DNA of 64,000 bases from Clostridia bacterium (GCA_030532035.1 JAUNLX010000004.1:46111-110110), one strand, 5' to 3'; numbered from the stretch's first letter, positions 1 to 8,709 are shown. Notes: generated by a model from the sequence alone, not told the origin. Numbers and translations: made by a program.

Positions 1-1
1 A

Positions 2-1174
2 GCAACTAAAAACTTCTCCAAGGGTCGTTTTGATGACTTTGAAATGGTTTCGGGAGAAGAACTCACTGAAAATCATCTCGTTTCTAATGGTGCATGTAAA
101 ACTTGCGTTATTCGTTGCGAAAGACGAGTAAAAGTAGATGGAAAAGTTGTTAAAGGTCCAGAACTTGAAATTTTAGGTCTTATGGGTCCAAACATATTAA
201 ATAATGACATTGAAAAAATAATTGAATGGAACTATGTCATAGATGAAATGGGTATGGACTCCATTTCTATAGCAGGCGTAATCGCATATGCAATGGAACT
301 TAAAGAAAAAGGCATTGCAGATTTTGATTTAGAATTCGGCAGAAAAGATAATATAACTGAGATAATCAAAAAGATTGCATTTCGTGAAGGCAAATTTTCA
401 GAACTTGCTGACGGTTCAAAGAGAATGAGTGACAAATACGGTGGTAAAGATTTTGCTATTCATTCTAAGGGAATGGAACTTTCCGCTTATGAGCCTCGTC
501 ACGCAGTAGGTCAAGGTCTTGGATATGCTACTTCCAATCGTGGCGGATGCCATTTGAACGCAGGATATTTAGTTGTTGTTGAGGGACTTGGTTTAGATGT
601 TGATCCACTTACACCTTTCGGAAAAGCCGCTCTCGCAATAATGTTCCAAAATCTTATGGAAGCAGTTTCTGCTTCTGGTGCCTGCCTTTTCACAAGTTAT
701 GCTGTTTTACCCGGATTTTTAATTGCAAAACCTAATTGGTGGCTCACAAGACTTATCTTGGCTGCATTCCCATATGTTGGTCCTATTGTCAATCTTTTAA
801 GTCACTTCCCACAGGCACCGAGAATAAATATTCCCTTGTTGCCCAACTCATATGCAGTAAAATACGCAACTGGAATCAAGTCAACTATGGCTCATTTCTT
901 AACCTGGGGTGCATACGGATATAATGCTGAAAGAATATCTAATATTATTCTTGGTCAAAAAGCTGACGCCGATCAATTGCCCAGCAGACTCACCGATGAA
1001 TTACAGGATAAAAATGATCCCAGAACAAAGGTGCCGCTTGAATATATGAAAAAAGTATACAACAGAGCAAGAGGCTGGAAAGACGGTATTCCAACATATT
1101 TAAGACTTAAAACTCTTGGAATAAAAATAGACAAAGCTGTCTATGATAAAGCAGTAGAGGAGGCTTATAAATAA
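2..1174 (+). CDS. aldehyde:ferredoxin oxidoreductase (AOR family), C-terminal part, 5' end outside the window
   Basis: The reading frame is open from base 2, ahead of the first in-window ATG at 44, so the N-terminal tungstopterin domain lies outside the window; about 390 of roughly 600 residues are present. The family oxidises aldehydes, or reduces acids, with ferredoxin at a tungsten-bispyranopterin site plus one [4Fe-4S] cluster. CKTCVIRC supplies three cluster cysteines (CxxCxxxC). DEMGMDS matches the first pterin-binding DxxGL/MD motif. The second motif region reads SASGAC: the fourth cluster cysteine is kept but the usual Asp is replaced by Ser. The stop codon overlaps the ATG of the MoaD-like gene by one base, and a polyferredoxin follows, as in many clostridial AOR loci. 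The physiological substrate cannot be read from the sequence. Confidence 0.93.
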   Translation, partial: ATKNFSKGRFDDFEMVSGEELTENHLVSNGACKTCVIRCERRVKVDGKVVKGPELEILGLMGPNILNNDIEKIIEWNYVIDEMGMDSISIAGVIAYAMELKEKGIADFDLEFGRKDNITEIIKKIAFREGKFSELADGSKRMSDKYGGKDFAIHSKGMELSAYEPRHAVGQGLGYATSNRGGCHLNAGYLVVVEGLGLDVDPLTPFGKAALAIMFQNLMEAVSASGACLFTSYAVLPGFLIAKPNWWLTRLILAAFPYVGPIVNLLSHFPQAPRINIPLLPNSYAVKYATGIKSTMAHFLTWGAYGYNAERISNIILGQKADADQLPSRLTDELQDKNDPRTKVPLEYMKKVYNRARGWKDGIPTYLRLKTLGIKIDKAVYDKAVEEAYK

Positions 1175-1461
1175 TGGCTGATATAACTGTAAAATTATTT
1201 GGCGTTTTCAGAACAGACACTCGTCTTGCCAAAGAAAATATAAATGTTGATGATATTGGTGGTATTTTTCCTATACTAAATGAAGTTGCGGAAAAAGTTT
1301 ATCAAAATAATTTAAAAGAAAATCCGAAATTAAAAAAACCGGATCCAATAAAATTTAACGACGCAATAGTATATGTAAACGGCGAAAAAACTACTAAAAA
1401 AAGATATAGTCTCAAAGACGGCGATGAGGTATGGATTATGTCTCCAGCCTCGGGAGGTTGA
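1174..1461 (+). CDS. MoaD/ThiS-family small sulfur-carrier protein
   Basis: A 95-residue beta-grasp protein ending in Gly-Gly (SPASGG), the tail that is adenylated and thiocarboxylated in MoaD/ThiS proteins. It starts one base inside the AOR stop codon, so the two are translationally coupled. MoaD carries sulfur for the dithiolene of molybdopterin; a copy beside AOR probably serves tungstopterin synthesis or interacts with the enzyme. The middle is somewhat longer than in a typical 80-residue MoaD. The dedicated role is inferred from position; a general MoaD/ThiS-like carrier is the safe call. Confidence 0.85.
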   Translation: MADITVKLFGVFRTDTRLAKENINVDDIGGIFPILNEVAEKVYQNNLKENPKLKKPDPIKFNDAIVYVNGEKTTKKRYSLKDGDEVWIMSPASGG

Positions 1462-1465
1462 TAAA

Positions 1466-1846
1466 ATGGCTTATAAAATAGATATAGAAAAATGCTTGGG
1501 TTGTGGAGCTTGTAAATTTAATTGTCTTTTCGATATTCCCCAACCAATAAATGATGACGCATCCATTTATGAAATTGATTTAGAAAAATGCTTGGGTTGT
1601 GGCCAATGTCAAGATATTTGTCCCAACAATGCAATTCATCCGACGGAAGATCAGAAAGATATAGCAAAAGTTGAAATTGTAAAAGAAACCTGTATCGGTT
1701 GTTCAGCTTGTGCGAGAGTTTGTCCAACTGGTGCTCCGAAAGGAAAGATAAAAGAGCCTTTTGAAATTGAACAGTCTATATGTATACAGTGCGGGGCCTG
1801 TGTGAAAAAATGCCCCAAAGATAGCATTGAGGTTACATATAAATAA
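1466..1846 (+). CDS. polyferredoxin with four [4Fe-4S] motifs
   Basis: The start is the ATG at 1466, with GGGAGG 7-8 bases upstream; a longer in-frame reading from 1424 would begin inside the MoaD-like gene and is not used. The 126-residue product has four CxxCxxC motifs: CLGCGACKFNC, CLGCGQCQDICP, CIGCSACARVCP and CIQCGACVKKCP. This suggests two back-to-back bacterial 2[4Fe-4S] ferredoxin modules. It is probably the electron partner of the upstream AOR, exchanging electrons with the soluble ferredoxin pool. The first motif lacks the usual Pro after its fourth Cys. It is the last gene before a strong terminator. Confidence 0.93.
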   Translation: MAYKIDIEKCLGCGACKFNCLFDIPQPINDDASIYEIDLEKCLGCGQCQDICPNNAIHPTEDQKDIAKVEIVKETCIGCSACARVCPTGAPKGKIKEPFEIEQSICIQCGACVKKCPKDSIEVTYK

Positions 1847-1866
1847 AAATTACATTTCATAAAAAT

Positions 1867-1897
1867 AAAACCGTGGAAAATTTCCACGGTTTTTTAT
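1867..1897 (+). terminator. rho-independent terminator, probably bidirectional
   Basis: A perfect 9-bp stem (CCGTGGAAA / TTTCCACGG, 1871-1889) is followed by a T run at 1890-1896 and preceded by A residues. It separates the AOR cluster from the convergent flavoprotein gene. Confidence 0.9.
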
Positions 1898-1904
1898 TAT
1901 AGAT

Positions 1905-4010
1905 TTATTTTATTTCTAAAGCAGCATTATATCCGCCATGAATTGCATGAGCTATTGTTCCGCTCTTTTGAGCATCTCCTGAAATTGCAATTTGAATGTC
2001 GCTGTCTTTTAATTCTTCATAGAGTTTATTAATCGAACGAACACCCATTGCCAAAACAACCATATCAACATCTATTGTTTCTTTGTTGGAATCTTTGACT
2101 GATTCAACTACAATAGCGTCTTTTTTTATTTCTAACAATTTATAATTAGGCATAAATCTAACATCGCCTTTTTCGATTCTGCTCAATGAATCTTCTCTGA
2201 GTTGGAACCAAGTTCCAGGCGCAATTTCTTTCGCCATTTCTACGATTGTAACTTTATTGTTTTGTTCAACAAGTTCTTCTGCTGTTTCAAGTCCCGTCAT
2301 TCCAGAGCCTATAACTGCAATATTTTTATTTTCTGGCTTTTCGTCGCCCATAATTATATCTGTTGAAGTTTTCACAATCGGAAGATCAATTCCAGGAATT
2401 GATTTCGGAACAATTGGTGTACCACCTGTAGAAATAATAACTGCATATGGATTCATTTTTTTGATTTCTTCTGCACTTATTTCTGTATTGTAATTTATAG
2501 TAACGCCAAGTTTTTTTACCGAATTTTCTAAGTCTTCAATTGCCCAATAGAGTTTTTTACGAAGATGAGGAGTGGAGGCAATCATAACTTGTCCACCAGC
2601 CTTTGATTCTTTTTCAAAAATCGTAACTTCAAAACCTCGGCGAGCCATAACCTTTGCTGCCATAAGACCAGAGGGGCCTGCCCCTATCACTATTGCTTTT
2701 TTACCTGCTGCGTCTCTTTTGATATTTTCATCTGAAATTTCATGCCCTAAGGCTGGATTGAGAGCACATTCTCCAGCAAGACCCTTTCCAAAGTGAACAG
2801 CAGCATGGTCGATACATGACGACATACAGTGCAGGCAACCAATGCAACGAATAATTTCGTCTTCTCTTCCCTCGTAAGCCTTATTTGCCCAATCGGGATC
2901 ACTGAAAAAGTTTCTCGCAGAGCCGACAAAGTCTCTGTTTCCTGTTTCTATAAGTTCATTTGCTTGTTTTGGCGAACGAATAAATGCTGCACCACCAACG
3001 GGAATTGTTTTTACTACAGATTTTATTTCAGCAGTCAGATAATCTCTCCAACCTACTTCAAACGATGTCGGTTCCAACCAGTAATTGTATGTATCATATC
3101 CGGCACTTGTTATATCTAAAGCGTCTACACCGAGTTCTTCAAGGTGTTTTGCAATTTTTTTGCCCTCTTCGATTGTGTATCCCTTACCTGGTTTTCCTAT
3201 TTTTTCATACATTTCATCTACTGTAAGACGAACCATTATAGGATAGTCTTTTCCACATTTTTCTCTTATTCCCAAGATAATTTCATCTAAAAATCTCAGT
3301 CTGTTTTCAAAACTGCCACCATACTCGTCTGTTCTATGGTTGGTATTTGGACTTAAAAATTGATTTATCAAATATCCATGTGCCGCATGAATTTGCACTA
3401 TATCTATCCCTGCCTTTTGACATCTGACAGCGGCATTTATAAAGTCCTGTATAACTTTTTTTATTTCTCTTTTTGTCATCGCACGATTGGGTGGAGAAAC
3501 ATGAGCACTCTTTTCAACTTTAGACGGTGCATAAACTGAGAAAATACTGAAAGTGTTCAAGTCAATCAATGAAGATTCTAAAATTGGAGTCATCATCTTA
3601 AACATCTTTTGCATAAAGTTGGGGAAAACTTTTTCTATAGGAAGTACAAAGGGAAGAAAATTATAAACAATTCCATTTACCTGTCTTCCAGCATGATGTA
3701 GTTGTATAGCTATTTTAGCGTCATGCTTGTGCACTGCTTCAACTAATTTTTTCATCGGCTCAATATGATAATCATGGCTCATTGACAATTGACCAAAAGA
3801 TGTAAGAGCATTCCAATCATTTACCCTGCATATTCCAGGAATAATAAGACCAGCACCACCACGAGCTCTGCGTTCGTGATAGGCAATAGAGCGTTCAGTT
3901 GGTGTACCGTCGGGGCGGTTTAAATTCATTTCAGCGGGAGTCATTACAATTCTGTTTTTAATAGTAACATTCCCGATTTTCATCGGCGAAAAAAGACTTT
4001 CATAATTCAT
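1905..4010 (-). CDS. NADH:flavin oxidoreductase / 2,4-dienoyl-CoA or 2-enoate reductase family iron-sulfur flavoprotein
   Basis: The 701-residue protein has the full three-domain layout of the FadH/2-enoate reductase/trimethylamine dehydrogenase family. An old-yellow-enzyme FMN barrel covers about residues 1-370 (QIHAAHGYLINQFLSPNTN), then comes an Fe-S motif (CIGCLHCMSSC with a later Cys), then FAD- and NAD(P)-binding Rossmann domains (VIGAGPSGLMAA about 450, VIGSGMTGLETA about 580). The family reduces activated C=C bonds of enoates, dienoyl-CoAs or steroid intermediates. BaiCD/BaiH are relatives, but no bai neighbours are present, so the substrate stays open. The gene is monocistronic and divergent from the cupin gene across a region holding two inverted repeats. 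Confidence 0.9.
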   Translation of the reverse strand: MNYESLFSPMKIGNVTIKNRIVMTPAEMNLNRPDGTPTERSIAYHERRARGGAGLIIPGICRVNDWNALTSFGQLSMSHDYHIEPMKKLVEAVHKHDAKIAIQLHHAGRQVNGIVYNFLPFVLPIEKVFPNFMQKMFKMMTPILESSLIDLNTFSIFSVYAPSKVEKSAHVSPPNRAMTKREIKKVIQDFINAAVRCQKAGIDIVQIHAAHGYLINQFLSPNTNHRTDEYGGSFENRLRFLDEIILGIREKCGKDYPIMVRLTVDEMYEKIGKPGKGYTIEEGKKIAKHLEELGVDALDITSAGYDTYNYWLEPTSFEVGWRDYLTAEIKSVVKTIPVGGAAFIRSPKQANELIETGNRDFVGSARNFFSDPDWANKAYEGREDEIIRCIGCLHCMSSCIDHAAVHFGKGLAGECALNPALGHEISDENIKRDAAGKKAIVIGAGPSGLMAAKVMARRGFEVTIFEKESKAGGQVMIASTPHLRKKLYWAIEDLENSVKKLGVTINYNTEISAEEIKKMNPYAVIISTGGTPIVPKSIPGIDLPIVKTSTDIIMGDEKPENKNIAVIGSGMTGLETAEELVEQNNKVTIVEMAKEIAPGTWFQLREDSLSRIEKGDVRFMPNYKLLEIKKDAIVVESVKDSNKETIDVDMVVLAMGVRSINKLYEELKDSDIQIAISGDAQKSGTIAHAIHGGYNAALEIK

Positions 4011-4089
4011 CGCAATTTTCCTTTACCATTTATTTCAAAAAAACAATAAATTTCCATTACAAAAATATGGAAAAAATTTCTCGATACAT

Positions 4090-4098
4090 ATTATAACA
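4090..4098 (-). promoter_or_regulatory. extended -10 promoter of the 2-enoate reductase-like gene
   Basis: On the minus strand TGT-TATAAT (plus 4090-4098) is a textbook extended -10 element about 80 bases upstream of the ATG. No good -35 was seen. Confidence 0.55.
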
Positions 4099-4120
4099 CC
4101 TTTGTCTATATAAATACTAC

Positions 4121-4152
4121 AATTTGTCTTTTTGTTTTTGTATCGACAAATT
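4121..4152. promoter_or_regulatory. 8-bp inverted repeat between divergent genes
   Basis: AATTTGTC (4121-4128) and GACAAATT (4145-4152) are exact reverse complements separated by 16 bases. The repeat sits between the two divergent extended -10 elements. It may be an operator, but no regulator can be assigned. Confidence 0.4.
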
Positions 4153-4168
4153 TGTTGTAATAACAACA
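4153..4168 (+). promoter_or_regulatory. putative Crp/Fnr-type activator site upstream of the cupin gene
   Basis: TGTTGT-AATA-ACAACA is a perfect 6-4-6 palindrome. Its centre (4160.5) lies about 41.5 bases before the start expected from the -10 at 4190, the position used by class II CRP/FNR activators, and no -35 box is present. A Crp/Fnr gene lies at 14489-15151, but linking it to this site is inference. Confidence 0.45.
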
Positions 4169-4186
4169 TAGCTTGTAATTTTAATC

Positions 4187-4195
4187 TGTTATAAT
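4187..4195 (+). promoter_or_regulatory. extended -10 promoter of the cupin gene
   Basis: TGT-TATAAT at 4187-4195 lies 30 bases before the ATG. AGGAGGT just before the ATG at 4226 is a strong ribosome binding site. Confidence 0.65.
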
Positions 4196-4225
4196 GTATT
4201 TGAAAATAAGACAGGAGGTAATTTT

Positions 4226-4561
4226 ATGGATAAAAAAAGAATAAAAAATATTGTACAATCAGAAGTCGTAAATTTGAAAGAACAAGTTTCATATCAAGAG
4301 GGTCAAGTAGTGAGTAAAACTCTTGCCCAAAATCCTGCAGTCAGTGTAACTCTGTTTTCATTTTCTAAAGGAGAAGAAATCAGTACGCATAATTCAGACG
4401 GAGATGCTTTTGTCACTTGCTTAGACGGTGTCGGAGAAATCACTATTGACGGTGTACCATACGAACTTCATGAGGGAGAGTCTATTGTAATGCCATCAAA
4501 TCATCCACATTCTGTATATGCACCTGAAAATTTCAAAATGTTGTTGGTAGTTGTCTTCTAA
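4226..4561 (+). CDS. small cupin-domain protein
   Basis: A single-domain, 111-residue cupin. The second half holds the recognisable core: GDAFVTCLDGVGEITIDG, then HEGESIVMPSNHPHSVYAP, with His residues placed for metal binding. There is no signal peptide or DNA-binding domain. Many such proteins in anaerobes are of unknown function, possibly metal-dependent sensors or detoxification enzymes. It is transcribed alone from a promoter carrying a palindrome at the class II activator position and ends at a strong terminator. The start is fixed by AGGAGGT seven bases upstream. No substrate is proposed. Confidence 0.85.
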   Translation: MDKKRIKNIVQSEVVNLKEQVSYQEGQVVSKTLAQNPAVSVTLFSFSKGEEISTHNSDGDAFVTCLDGVGEITIDGVPYELHEGESIVMPSNHPHSVYAPENFKMLLVVVF

Positions 4562-4581
4562 AAATATAATATATAACAAAA

Positions 4582-4613
4582 AACGGTTGTCAGTTAAAAC
4601 TGACAGCCGTTTT
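4582..4613. terminator. bidirectional terminator between convergent genes
   Basis: The stem ACGGTTGTCAG / CTGACAGCCGT has one G-T wobble and is flanked by A and T runs. It serves the cupin (+) and the HAD phosphatase (-). Confidence 0.8.
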
Positions 4614-4624
4614 AAATATTAAAA

Positions 4625-5269
4625 TCAAATAATTTTAAGTAAGTCTAAGGGATTGTCTATTATTTCTTTAGCACCCGACTCCTTTAATTCATCAACGGTG
4701 CCATAACCATAAGATACACCAACGGGATGCACATTCAAGCTAACTGCGGCATTCATATCATATTTTCTGTCGCCCAACATCAAAGTGTCTTCACAGGCAA
4801 CGCCCATTTCTACCATAGCCCGCCTTAAAATTCTTGTTTTATCGGGATTATTTTCCTTAAATAGAGTTCCGCAAATCACATCAAAATATTCATAAATTTC
4901 TAAATTTTTAAGTCCGTCTAAGACAAACACTTCTGGTTTAGATGAGGCAATTGCTAACTTTAGGGGCAAATGTTTTAATTCTTGTAGAAGCTCTCTCATA
5001 TTCTCGAAAAGCTCCATTTCATATATGCCCTTTTCTTCATAATATTTTCTGTGAATTTGCACCAATTCTTTGACAAGATCTTTGTCATCTATACCATAGA
5101 CTTCGGCATATCCTATCTCAAGTGGCAGCCCCATAAATCTCATCATATCTGTTTTCGGCTCAACATTTATATTTTTTTCCTTGAGCGCATATTGAACGCC
5201 GTTTAAAACACCAATATGGGATTTTACGACTGTTCCGTCAAAATCGAATAAAATAGCTTTAAATTTCAA
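4625..5269 (-). CDS. HAD-superfamily hydrolase, phosphoglycolate phosphatase-like
   Basis: A 214-residue HAD phosphatase. Motif I is DFDGTVV near the N-terminus (nucleophile and acid/base Asp), motif II IASSK at about 112, and motif III/IV GDRKYDMNAA near residue 170. An alpha-helical cap lies between motifs I and II, as in the Gph/PgmB subfamily. It probably hydrolyses a small phosphorylated metabolite; the exact one is unknown. It lies 4 bases downstream of the FetB-like gene and is probably co-transcribed with the FetAB pair. Confidence 0.85.
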   Translation of the reverse strand: MKFKAILFDFDGTVVKSHIGVLNGVQYALKEKNINVEPKTDMMRFMGLPLEIGYAEVYGIDDKDLVKELVQIHRKYYEEKGIYEMELFENMRELLQELKHLPLKLAIASSKPEVFVLDGLKNLEIYEYFDVICGTLFKENNPDKTRILRRAMVEMGVACEDTLMLGDRKYDMNAAVSLNVHPVGVSYGYGTVDELKESGAKEIIDNPLDLLKII

Positions 5270-5273
5270 TATT

Positions 5274-6056
5274 CTACCTCATAAAAACAAATTGACTTTT
5301 CTTATTCCAGAGAGTTTTACTTCCTACAAAAAGTGCTATGAATACAGCGATTGAATTAGATGTACAAATAGAAATCATAATGGCTATCTGATATAAAATA
5401 GCAGTTGTCGGAATTGTTCCGGATAAAATTTGCCCGGTCATCATTCCCGGCAAAGCTATTATTCCCATTCCCAGCATTGAATTGAGTGTGGGTAAGATAG
5501 CTGTTTCAAAAGATTTATCAATAAAGGGTTTCATAATTTTAGTTGGCTCGGCACCTATGTTTATAAGTGTTTCAATCATATTTTCGTTGTCATTTATGAG
5601 TTCTTGGAAATTTTTAAGAGCTAAATTCAACCCAGTCATTGTATTGCCTATAATCATTCCGCCTATAGTTATTGCATATCGTGGATTAAACATATTAACT
5701 CTTATAGTAACATTTAATACGAATATCAAAATAGACAGACCCGAAAAGACAATTGAGCCAAAAATTATCCACTTAAATTTTTTAGATAACCATTTATTTT
5801 TTGAAATAACTCTCACTGTCGCAAAAATTATCATTGCGGCAATATACAATACGGAAAAATACCAGGCTGGATTTTTAATTATATATGTGAGTATATAACC
5901 TGCTAAAATCAGTTGCACAGTCATTCTAACACTCGCAACAAATAAAAGCTTGCCATGTTTCACTTTATTTACTCTCATAATGATTGCAACTATTATTAAG
6001 AGCAAATAAGTAAGTCCAAATGATATTAAACCTACATTAGCTATCTGTTCATTCAT
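5274..6056 (-). CDS. fetB: FetB/UPF0014-family ABC transporter permease
   Basis: A 260-residue membrane protein with about seven hydrophobic segments, typical of the UPF0014 (FetB/YbbM) family. The family signatures PRYAITIGGMIIGNTM and ALPGMMTGQILSG are visible. In E. coli FetAB exports iron and helps resist oxidative stress. The gene overlaps the ATPase gene upstream by 8 bases, so the two subunits are coupled. The substrate in this organism is inferred from the family only. Confidence 0.87.
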   Translation of the reverse strand: MNEQIANVGLISFGLTYLLLIIVAIIMRVNKVKHGKLLFVASVRMTVQLILAGYILTYIIKNPAWYFSVLYIAAMIIFATVRVISKNKWLSKKFKWIIFGSIVFSGLSILIFVLNVTIRVNMFNPRYAITIGGMIIGNTMTGLNLALKNFQELINDNENMIETLINIGAEPTKIMKPFIDKSFETAILPTLNSMLGMGIIALPGMMTGQILSGTIPTTAILYQIAIMISICTSNSIAVFIALFVGSKTLWNKKSQFVFMR

Positions 6057-6669
6057 GGTCTACCCCTAAATCTATAACAAAATCTGCATATTTTGAAAAC
6101 AACTCAACATCGTGACTTACAACAATAACAGTCATCCCCTCTTTTGCAAAAAAGTCTTTGAGATTTTTTGCAAAACTCTCTGCTGTTTTCAAATCAAGTC
6201 CTGAAGTCGGTTCATCTAAGAATAAAATTTCCGATCTAAAAGAAATACAGATACTGATAAAAATTCTCTGTTTTTCTCCACCAGAAAGCTGATCAACCTT
6301 TGTATAAAGCGGAAAATCGATTTTGCATATATTGAGAAATTTTCTCTTTTCGTCATTCGTTATTGGGGGCTGTTGACGATATTCATAGAATTTATCAAAA
6401 TTTTCTTCAATTGTCCCGGGGAACAAGAAAACATGTTGAGACGCCATTAAAATTTTTTTACGAAGTTCTAAGGGTTGATAAGATTCTAAAGGCTTAGAGT
6501 CTATTTTTACTGTTCCAGAGCTTTTGTCGACAGTTGCATTCAAAATTTTTAGTAGCGAACTTTTACCCGAACCCGACGGCCCGATTAGTAAATTCAAAGT
6601 TCCCTTTTCTATCTTAGAATCTGGATATTTTATTTTATTTAGAAATGAAAGCCCAAAAAATTCAATCAT
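6049..6669 (-). CDS. fetA: FetA-like ABC transporter ATP-binding protein
   Basis: A compact 206-residue ABC ATPase. Walker A is GPSGSGKSS near residue 32, the signature LSGGEKQR near 123, Walker B ILFLDEP near 145 with D-loop SGLD, and the switch His is in VSHD. It overlaps the FetB-like permease by 8 bases. Together they form a small two-component transporter of the FetAB/YbbLM type, likely a metal (iron) exporter. The gene starts 47 bases after the glyA stop, beyond a hairpin. Confidence 0.87.
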   Translation of the reverse strand: MIEFFGLSFLNKIKYPDSKIEKGTLNLLIGPSGSGKSSLLKILNATVDKSSGTVKIDSKPLESYQPLELRKKILMASQHVFLFPGTIEENFDKFYEYRQQPPITNDEKRKFLNICKIDFPLYTKVDQLSGGEKQRIFISICISFRSEILFLDEPTSGLDLKTAESFAKNLKDFFAKEGMTVIVVSHDVELFSKYADFVIDLGVDHE

Positions 6670-6686
6670 AAATACGACCTTATTTT

Positions 6687-6716
6687 AATATCCTCGCTTT
6701 TTGGCGAGGATATTTT
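6687..6716 (-). terminator. hairpin after glyA
   Basis: The stem ATATCCTCGC / GCGAGGATAT with a short loop begins right after the glyA stop codon. On the minus strand its T tract is weak (TATTAAAAT), so it may only partly separate glyA from fetA. Confidence 0.6.
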
Positions 6717-7970
6717 TTAATAAATCGGATATGCCTTACAGATGTCGGCAACCATTTTGTTAATTTTTTCTTTATTATTATCAAAATCTTTAATCGCAAG
6801 AGAGATACACTCGGCAACAGTCTCCATATCTTTCTCGTTCAATCCTCTCGTTGTAACTGCAGGAGTTCCAACTCTGAGACCACTTGTTACAAACGGAGAA
6901 AGGGGTTCATTTGGAACACTATTTTTATTCGCAGTTATATGAACAAGGTCAAGTTTTTGTTCTAAATCTTTTCCAGTAATATCTGTTCCCCTCAAATCCA
7001 GAAGCGACATATGGTTATCAGTACCACCAGATACAAGATTTACTCCTCTGTCTAAGAGATTCTTTGCCAGAGCCTTAGAATTATTTACAATATTTTTTCC
7101 GTATGTTTTGAAGTCATCTTTAAGAGCTTCTCCAAAACAAATGGCTTTAGCTGCAATAATATGCATAAGTGGTCCGCCTTGGGTACCTGGGAAAACTGCC
7201 TTATTTACTGCTTTTTCATATTCTGATTTACAGAGAATCATTCCACCTCTTGGTCCTCTAAGGGTTTTATGAGTTGTAGTTGTAACAACATCGGCATAAG
7301 GAACAGGGGACATATGTTGATTGGAAGCAACAAGCCCAGCTATATGAGCCATATCTACCATAAACAAAGCACCAACACTCTTGGCAATTGCTGACATTCT
7401 TTCAAAATCAATCATTCTTGGATAAGCAGAAGCACCAGCAACGATGAGTTTTGGATTAGAAGATTTTGCTATCTTTTCTACTTCGTCATAGTCAATAAAT
7501 CCATCATCATTTACTCCATAGGGTATAAATTCATAAAATTTACCTGACATATTTACAGGTGCACCATGAGTCAGATGTCCTCCGCAAGCAAGGTCCATTC
7601 CCATTACCTTTGCTCCAAGGGGAATCAGTGAGAAATATGCTGCCATATTTGCCTGCGCACCTGAATGTGGTTGAACATTAGCATGTTGCGCATTAAATAA
7701 TTCTTTTGCTCTGTCAATTGCAATTTGTTCTACTTCGTCTACAAATTGGCAACCACCGTAATATCTTTTACCTGGAAGACCTTCAGCATATTTGTTAGTA
7801 AGACAACTTCCCATAGCTGCCATTACAGCTGGCGAAACAATATTTTCAGAAGCTATAAGTTCAATATTGCTTTGCTGTCTTTCAAGCTCTTTATTCATTG
7901 ATTTTGCGACTTCTTCGTCTTTGTCGCTCAAAAATTTAATAACATCAATGTTGTCACTGTACATTCTCAT
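6717..7970 (-). CDS. glyA: serine hydroxymethyltransferase
   Basis: The 417-residue enzyme interconverts serine and glycine with tetrahydrofolate, feeding one-carbon units. PLP Lys lies in [14 protein letters not shown]. Other family landmarks are [25 protein letters not shown] and FPGTQGGP; length is standard. Two in-frame ATGs lie at 7970 and 7964. GAAAGG is 4 bases from the first and 10 from the second, so 7964 is the better spaced start. It is transcribed from a good promoter, divergent from nth. Confidence 0.97.
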   Translation of the reverse strand: MRMYSDNIDVIKFLSDKDEEVAKSMNKELERQQSNIELIASENIVSPAVMAAMGSCLTNKYAEGLPGKRYYGGCQFVDEVEQIAIDRAKELFNAQHANVQPHSGAQANMAAYFSLIPLGAKVMGMDLACGGHLTHGAPVNMSGKFYEFIPYGVNDDGFIDYDEVEKIAKSSNPKLIVAGASAYPRMIDFERMSAIAKSVGALFMVDMAHIAGLVASNQHMSPVPYADVVTTTTHKTLRGPRGGMILCKSEYEKAVNKAVFPGTQGGPLMHIIAAKAICFGEALKDDFKTYGKNIVNNSKALAKNLLDRGVNLVSGGTDNHMSLLDLRGTDITGKDLEQKLDLVHITANKNSVPNEPLSPFVTSGLRVGTPAVTTRGLNEKDMETVAECISLAIKDFDNNKEKINKMVADICKAYPIY

Positions 7971-7995
7971 ACACCCTTTCAGAATTTATGTTAGA

Positions 7996-8024
7996 ATGAT
8001 AGCATATAAAATATGTTAGTTCAA
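7996..8024 (-). promoter_or_regulatory. glyA promoter
   Basis: On the minus strand TTGAAC (plus 8019-8024), a 17-base spacer and TATCAT (7996-8001) form a near-consensus sigma-A promoter 25 bases upstream of the glyA start. Confidence 0.7.
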
Positions 8025-8042
8025 TTAACTAAAGGTGTCGAA

Positions 8043-8669
8043 ATGGAAAAGAAAAAAATAGGATTAAAGGCAATTGAAACGCTCAAAAAACTATACCCCG
8101 AAGCAATTTGTTCCCTCGAATATAAAACTCCTTTTCAACTGCTTTGTGCAACTATGCTTTCTGCACAATGTACTGACGCAAGGGTCAATAAAATAACGCC
8201 TAATTTATTTGCAAAATATCCAGATGTCGAGACTATGTCAAAGGCGAAAAAAGAAGATGTAGAAAAAATAATTTATTCTTGTGGATTTTATAAAAATAAA
8301 GCAAATAATCTTGTCGAAATGTCCAAAAAATTAATTAAAGATTTTAATGGAGAAATTCCGTCAACAATTGACGAACTCACTACCTTACCAGGAGTAGGCA
8401 GAAAAACAGCAAATTTGATTGTAGGCGATGTTTTCGGAAAAAGTGCCATAGTTGCAGATACTCATCTTATAAGAATAGCCAATCGCTTGGGGCTCGTAAA
8501 TTCAAAAAATCCGGTTATAGTTGAAAGAGAACTAAAAGAGCTTTTGCCAGAAAAAGAACAAAATGATTTTTGTCATCGCTGTGTTTTACATGGCAGAGCT
8601 GTCTGCAAATCACAAAAGCCCAGATGTGAAGAATGTTTGTTGGCTGAATTTTGTCCTAAAAATTATTGA
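8043..8669 (+). CDS. nth: endonuclease III (DNA glycosylase/AP lyase)
   Basis: Removes oxidised pyrimidines and nicks abasic sites in base excision repair. The 208-residue protein has the helix-hairpin-helix LPGVGRKTAN with the catalytic Lys, the catalytic Asp in VADTH, and the C-terminal [4Fe-4S] pattern C-x6-C-x2-C-x5-C in CKSQKPRCEECLLAEFC. The ATG at 8043 is chosen because AAAGGTG lies just upstream; the in-frame ATG at 8013 would add ten residues unlike the family and has no ribosome site. Divergent from glyA. Confidence 0.96.
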   Translation: MEKKKIGLKAIETLKKLYPEAICSLEYKTPFQLLCATMLSAQCTDARVNKITPNLFAKYPDVETMSKAKKEDVEKIIYSCGFYKNKANNLVEMSKKLIKDFNGEIPSTIDELTTLPGVGRKTANLIVGDVFGKSAIVADTHLIRIANRLGLVNSKNPVIVERELKELLPEKEQNDFCHRCVLHGRAVCKSQKPRCEECLLAEFCPKNY

Positions 8670-8709
8670 TAAAATTCCCTTTTACCATTACAATATATGA
8701 TAGTAAAAC

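Noticed and set aside
1905..4010. Bile-acid inducible baiCD/baiH gene
   Set aside because: The family is shared, but no other bai genes surround it and the neighbours are unrelated; only the general family call is supported.
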